Assembly: GCA_900540735.1 (NCBI GenBank)
Contig: UQHB01000042.1
Span: 1-22,586, forward strand
Source of the DNA: an uncultured Megasphaera sp.
GTDB lineage: Bacteria; Bacillota; Negativicutes; Veillonellales; Megasphaeraceae
DNA length: 22,586 bases
Direction of reading: 5' to 3'
Below are positions 21,857 to 22,586 of this stretch, one piece after another. The notes beneath the pieces were generated by a model. That model saw only the letters and a list, made by a program, of their open reading frames with translations. It did no database searches and had not been told where the DNA came from. Numbering within the stretch: the first letter of the stretch is position 1; each line of letters begins with the position of its first letter. Made by a program: the position numbers and the translations under genes.

Positions 21857-21965
21857 AGGCAAACCTGAGAACCGAAGCCCTCAGGCCGCTTGCCTTAGTC
21901 TTTCTTAGAAGCCTTGTACAGCAGGATTGCCGTTGCCAAGTTAATCACTGCTGTTACAAGGCTTA
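21857..21965 (+). ncRNA. Possible antisense RNA over the 30-aa peptide gene
   Basis: If the opposing promoter is used, the RNA begins at the base of hairpin 1 (21857-21895: AGGCAA/TTGCCT outer stem, CCTGAG/CTCAGG inner stem with a UUCG-type loop on the minus-strand RNA) and includes hairpin 2 (21909-21964), followed by an A+U-rich stretch (ATTATAATTATT). It would be about 110 bases, fully complementary to the 3' half of the peptide message. Structure is visible; transcription is inference. Hairpin 1 may instead be a 3' end structure of the peptide mRNA. Confidence 0.3.
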
Positions 21966-21987
21966 TTATAATTATTATCTCGTTCAT
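21895..21987 (-). CDS. 30-aa single-span membrane peptide
   Basis: ATG at 21987 with AAAGGAGGTGAGAG upstream, a near-perfect ribosome site, through TAA at 21897-21895; 30 codons. The product begins MNEIIIIISLVTAVIN, has one transmembrane helix (about residues 3-24) and a basic tail YKASKKD. It is the first gene after a perfect sigma-A promoter with a leader of only about 20 bases. Size, hydrophobic core and charged tail resemble type I toxin peptides or holin-like peptides; the phage lysis role is an alternative. It is followed by a second peptide gene of similar design after 67 bases. Confidence 0.72.
   Translation of the reverse strand: MNEIIIIISLVTAVINLATAILLYKASKKD
21909..21964. repeat. 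Long inverted repeat within the 30-aa peptide gene
   Basis: AAGCCTTGTACAGCAG at 21909-21924 pairs with CTGCTGTTACAAGGCTT at 21948-21964 over 16 base pairs with one bulged T. The 23-base loop has smaller complementary parts (GATT/AATC). This is unexpected in a coding sequence this short and is compatible with RNA-level control of the peptide message or its antisense. Confidence 0.8.
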
Positions 21988-22013
21988 ATCTCTCACCTCC
22001 TTTCTATACTTAT

Positions 22014-22042
22014 ATTATACTATATCTTGATTATTTTGTCAA
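22014..22042 (-). promoter_or_regulatory. Perfect-consensus sigma-A promoter
   Basis: Minus strand: TTGACA at 22042-22037, 17-base spacer, TATAAT at 22019-22014. Both hexamers are exact. The predicted start near 22007 gives a leader of about 20 bases before the 30-codon peptide gene. A promoter this strong should fire without an activator, unlike typical phage late promoters. The 243-base stretch from 21988 to 22230 holds this promoter, the hairpin at 22086-22138 and nothing else that I can support. Confidence 0.85.
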
Positions 22043-22085
22043 TAGTATTTTTCAAGTATAGGAGGAGATTTTTTATTTTCTACAT

Positions 22086-22138
22086 GCAAAAGCCGCCACC
22101 ATTACAACGACCCGTATCAAGGATGGTGACGACTTTGC
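22086..22138 (-). other. Large RNA hairpin upstream of the promoter
   Basis: GCAAAAGCCGCCACCAT (22086-22102) pairs with ATGGTGACGACTTTGC (22123-22138), with a 20-base loop. On the plus-strand RNA there are two C-A mismatches, but on the minus-strand RNA both become G-U pairs, giving 16 pairs with one bulge. This suggests the minus transcript is the folded one, perhaps ending or protecting the late regulator message. There is no good U tract after it. Confidence 0.6.
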
Positions 22139-22224
22139 TATTCACTTGTGTTCGAGCTTCTTAATTAAAGGATGTGTTTCTCTATGACCTGAAAACCACA
22201 TATACACTATATCACGTCAAGAGG

Positions 22225-22264
22225 GTGCATTTAAATGCACTTTAGTGCACTTGAGTGCACTCTT
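22225..22264. repeat. Four 10-bp tandem repeats at the end of the late regulator gene
   Basis: GTGCATTTAA, ATGCACTTTA, GTGCACTTGA and GTGCACTCTT follow each other exactly, consensus RTGCAYTTDA, one repeat per helical turn. The first 16 bases (GTGCATTTAAATGCAC) are a perfect palindrome. The array covers the last codons and stop of the DUF1492-like gene. It looks like a binding array for a regulator or packaging protein. Confidence 0.75.
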
Positions 22265-22586
22265 TCGAAGCTTTTTAAAGCTTGGCCGTGTAATCTGAAG
22301 ATTCCTCTCCAACTATAATGCAAATCTACAGCAATATTTTCCCAGTCCTTACAATTAATATAGCGTTCTGTCAGTACCGCCTGATGCATCGTGTCCGGTA
22401 ATTGATTGATTCTTTCTTCAGCCTCTTCTCTGATATGGCTCAGTTCATCCCATTCAGCATTGAATTTCTTTTCCAGCTCTTGTATTTTGGCAATCTTATC
22501 GCCCATATCCAGGCCTTGGCCACCGTCAACACGGTCTTTGCTATAGTCAATGGACTGCAAAGCATACAAATCTTGCCTTAATTTCT
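22231..22586 (-). CDS. DUF1492/ArpU-like late transcription regulator, N-terminus cut by window
   Basis: The frame is open to the right edge (codons for KLRQDLYALQSID at the end), so the true start lies outside the window; a TTG at 22569 is not needed. Visible residues show a coiled coil (KIAKIQELEKKFNAEWDELS) followed by PDTMHQAVLTERYINCKDWE and a sigma-like helix-turn-helix (NIAVDLHYSWRGIFRLHGQA). DUF1492 and ArpU/RinA-like proteins switch on phage late genes in Firmicutes and sit just upstream of terminase, as here. The C-terminus is encoded within 10-bp repeats, giving VHSSALKCI. Confidence 0.83.
   Translation of the reverse strand, partial: KLRQDLYALQSIDYSKDRVDGGQGLDMGDKIAKIQELEKKFNAEWDELSHIREEAEERINQLPDTMHQAVLTERYINCKDWENIAVDLHYSWRGIFRLHGQALKSFERVHSSALKCI

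Noticed and set aside
22084..22164. 26-codon plus-strand mini-ORF (MQKPPPLQRPVSRMV...)
   Set aside because: The GGAGGAG upstream is about 16 bases away, too far, and the sequence is explained by the hairpin at 22086-22138. It could be reconsidered if plus-strand transcription is found.
22555..22569. TTG at 22569 as the real start of the DUF1492-like gene
   Set aside because: The frame stays open to the window edge with family-like residues, and no ribosome site precedes the TTG.
1..22586. tRNA genes, CRISPR arrays, insertion sequences, att sites
   Set aside because: I looked for them on both strands and found no cloverleaf, spaced repeat array, transposase or integrase sequence.

Overview
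The window is a block of phage or prophage late genes, almost all read on the minus strand, so biological order runs from right (22586) to left (1). The module order and families identify a contractile-tailed (myovirus-type) temperate-style phage: late regulator, small transmembrane peptides, small and large terminase, DUF1073-type portal, MuF-type minor head protein, DUF2213-type protease/scaffold, cement protein, DUF2184-type capsid, neck proteins, tail sheath, tail tube, tail chaperone with frameshift extension, tape measure, a simple Pam3-like baseplate, then tail fibre genes running off the left edge. Strong AGGAGG ribosome sites, a perfect sigma-A type promoter and the protein families point to a Firmicutes host. 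Negativicutes (Megasphaera/Veillonella/Dialister-like) is my guess only. No integrase, host gene, tRNA, CRISPR or lysis cassette is visible, so I cannot say whether this is an integrated prophage.

Right end (20751-22586): a window-truncated DUF1492/ArpU-like late regulator ends in four 10-bp tandem repeats. A short intergenic stretch follows with a large hairpin and a perfect TTGACA-N17-TATAAT promoter. That promoter faces two unannotated mini-genes (30 and 26 codons) encoding single-span membrane peptides, then a 63-aa AT-hook-like protein and terS. The mini-gene area also holds two hairpins and a possible opposing promoter, an arrangement resembling type I toxin-antitoxin loci. Three copies of the palindrome TTGGTTGCAACCTT lie inside terS in different reading frames and are a strong candidate packaging (pac) or TerS-binding site.

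Head region (11209-20776): terL, portal, MuF, protease/scaffold, cement, capsid and neck genes are tightly packed. The MuF protein carries a C-terminal papain-like (Tox-PL type) domain with a visible Cys-His-Asp triad. It is followed by an ATGA-overlapping 78-codon gene, a candidate immunity gene, and then by an intrinsic terminator in the middle of the head operon. This looks like a MuF polymorphic toxin cassette carried in the virion assembly operon. The protease gene has an excellent internal ribosome site predicted to make a nested scaffold.

Tail region (1-11205): the sheath and tube define a contractile tail. The chaperone has a 67-codon -1 frame extension. The tape measure is short. The baseplate consists of Dit-like, plug, gpD-like hub, HxH spike, gp25, gpJ and DUF2612 proteins. 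Four fibre or fibre-associated genes close the window, the last truncated. A similar small beta-rich module seems to be inserted in the cement, sheath and gpJ proteins.
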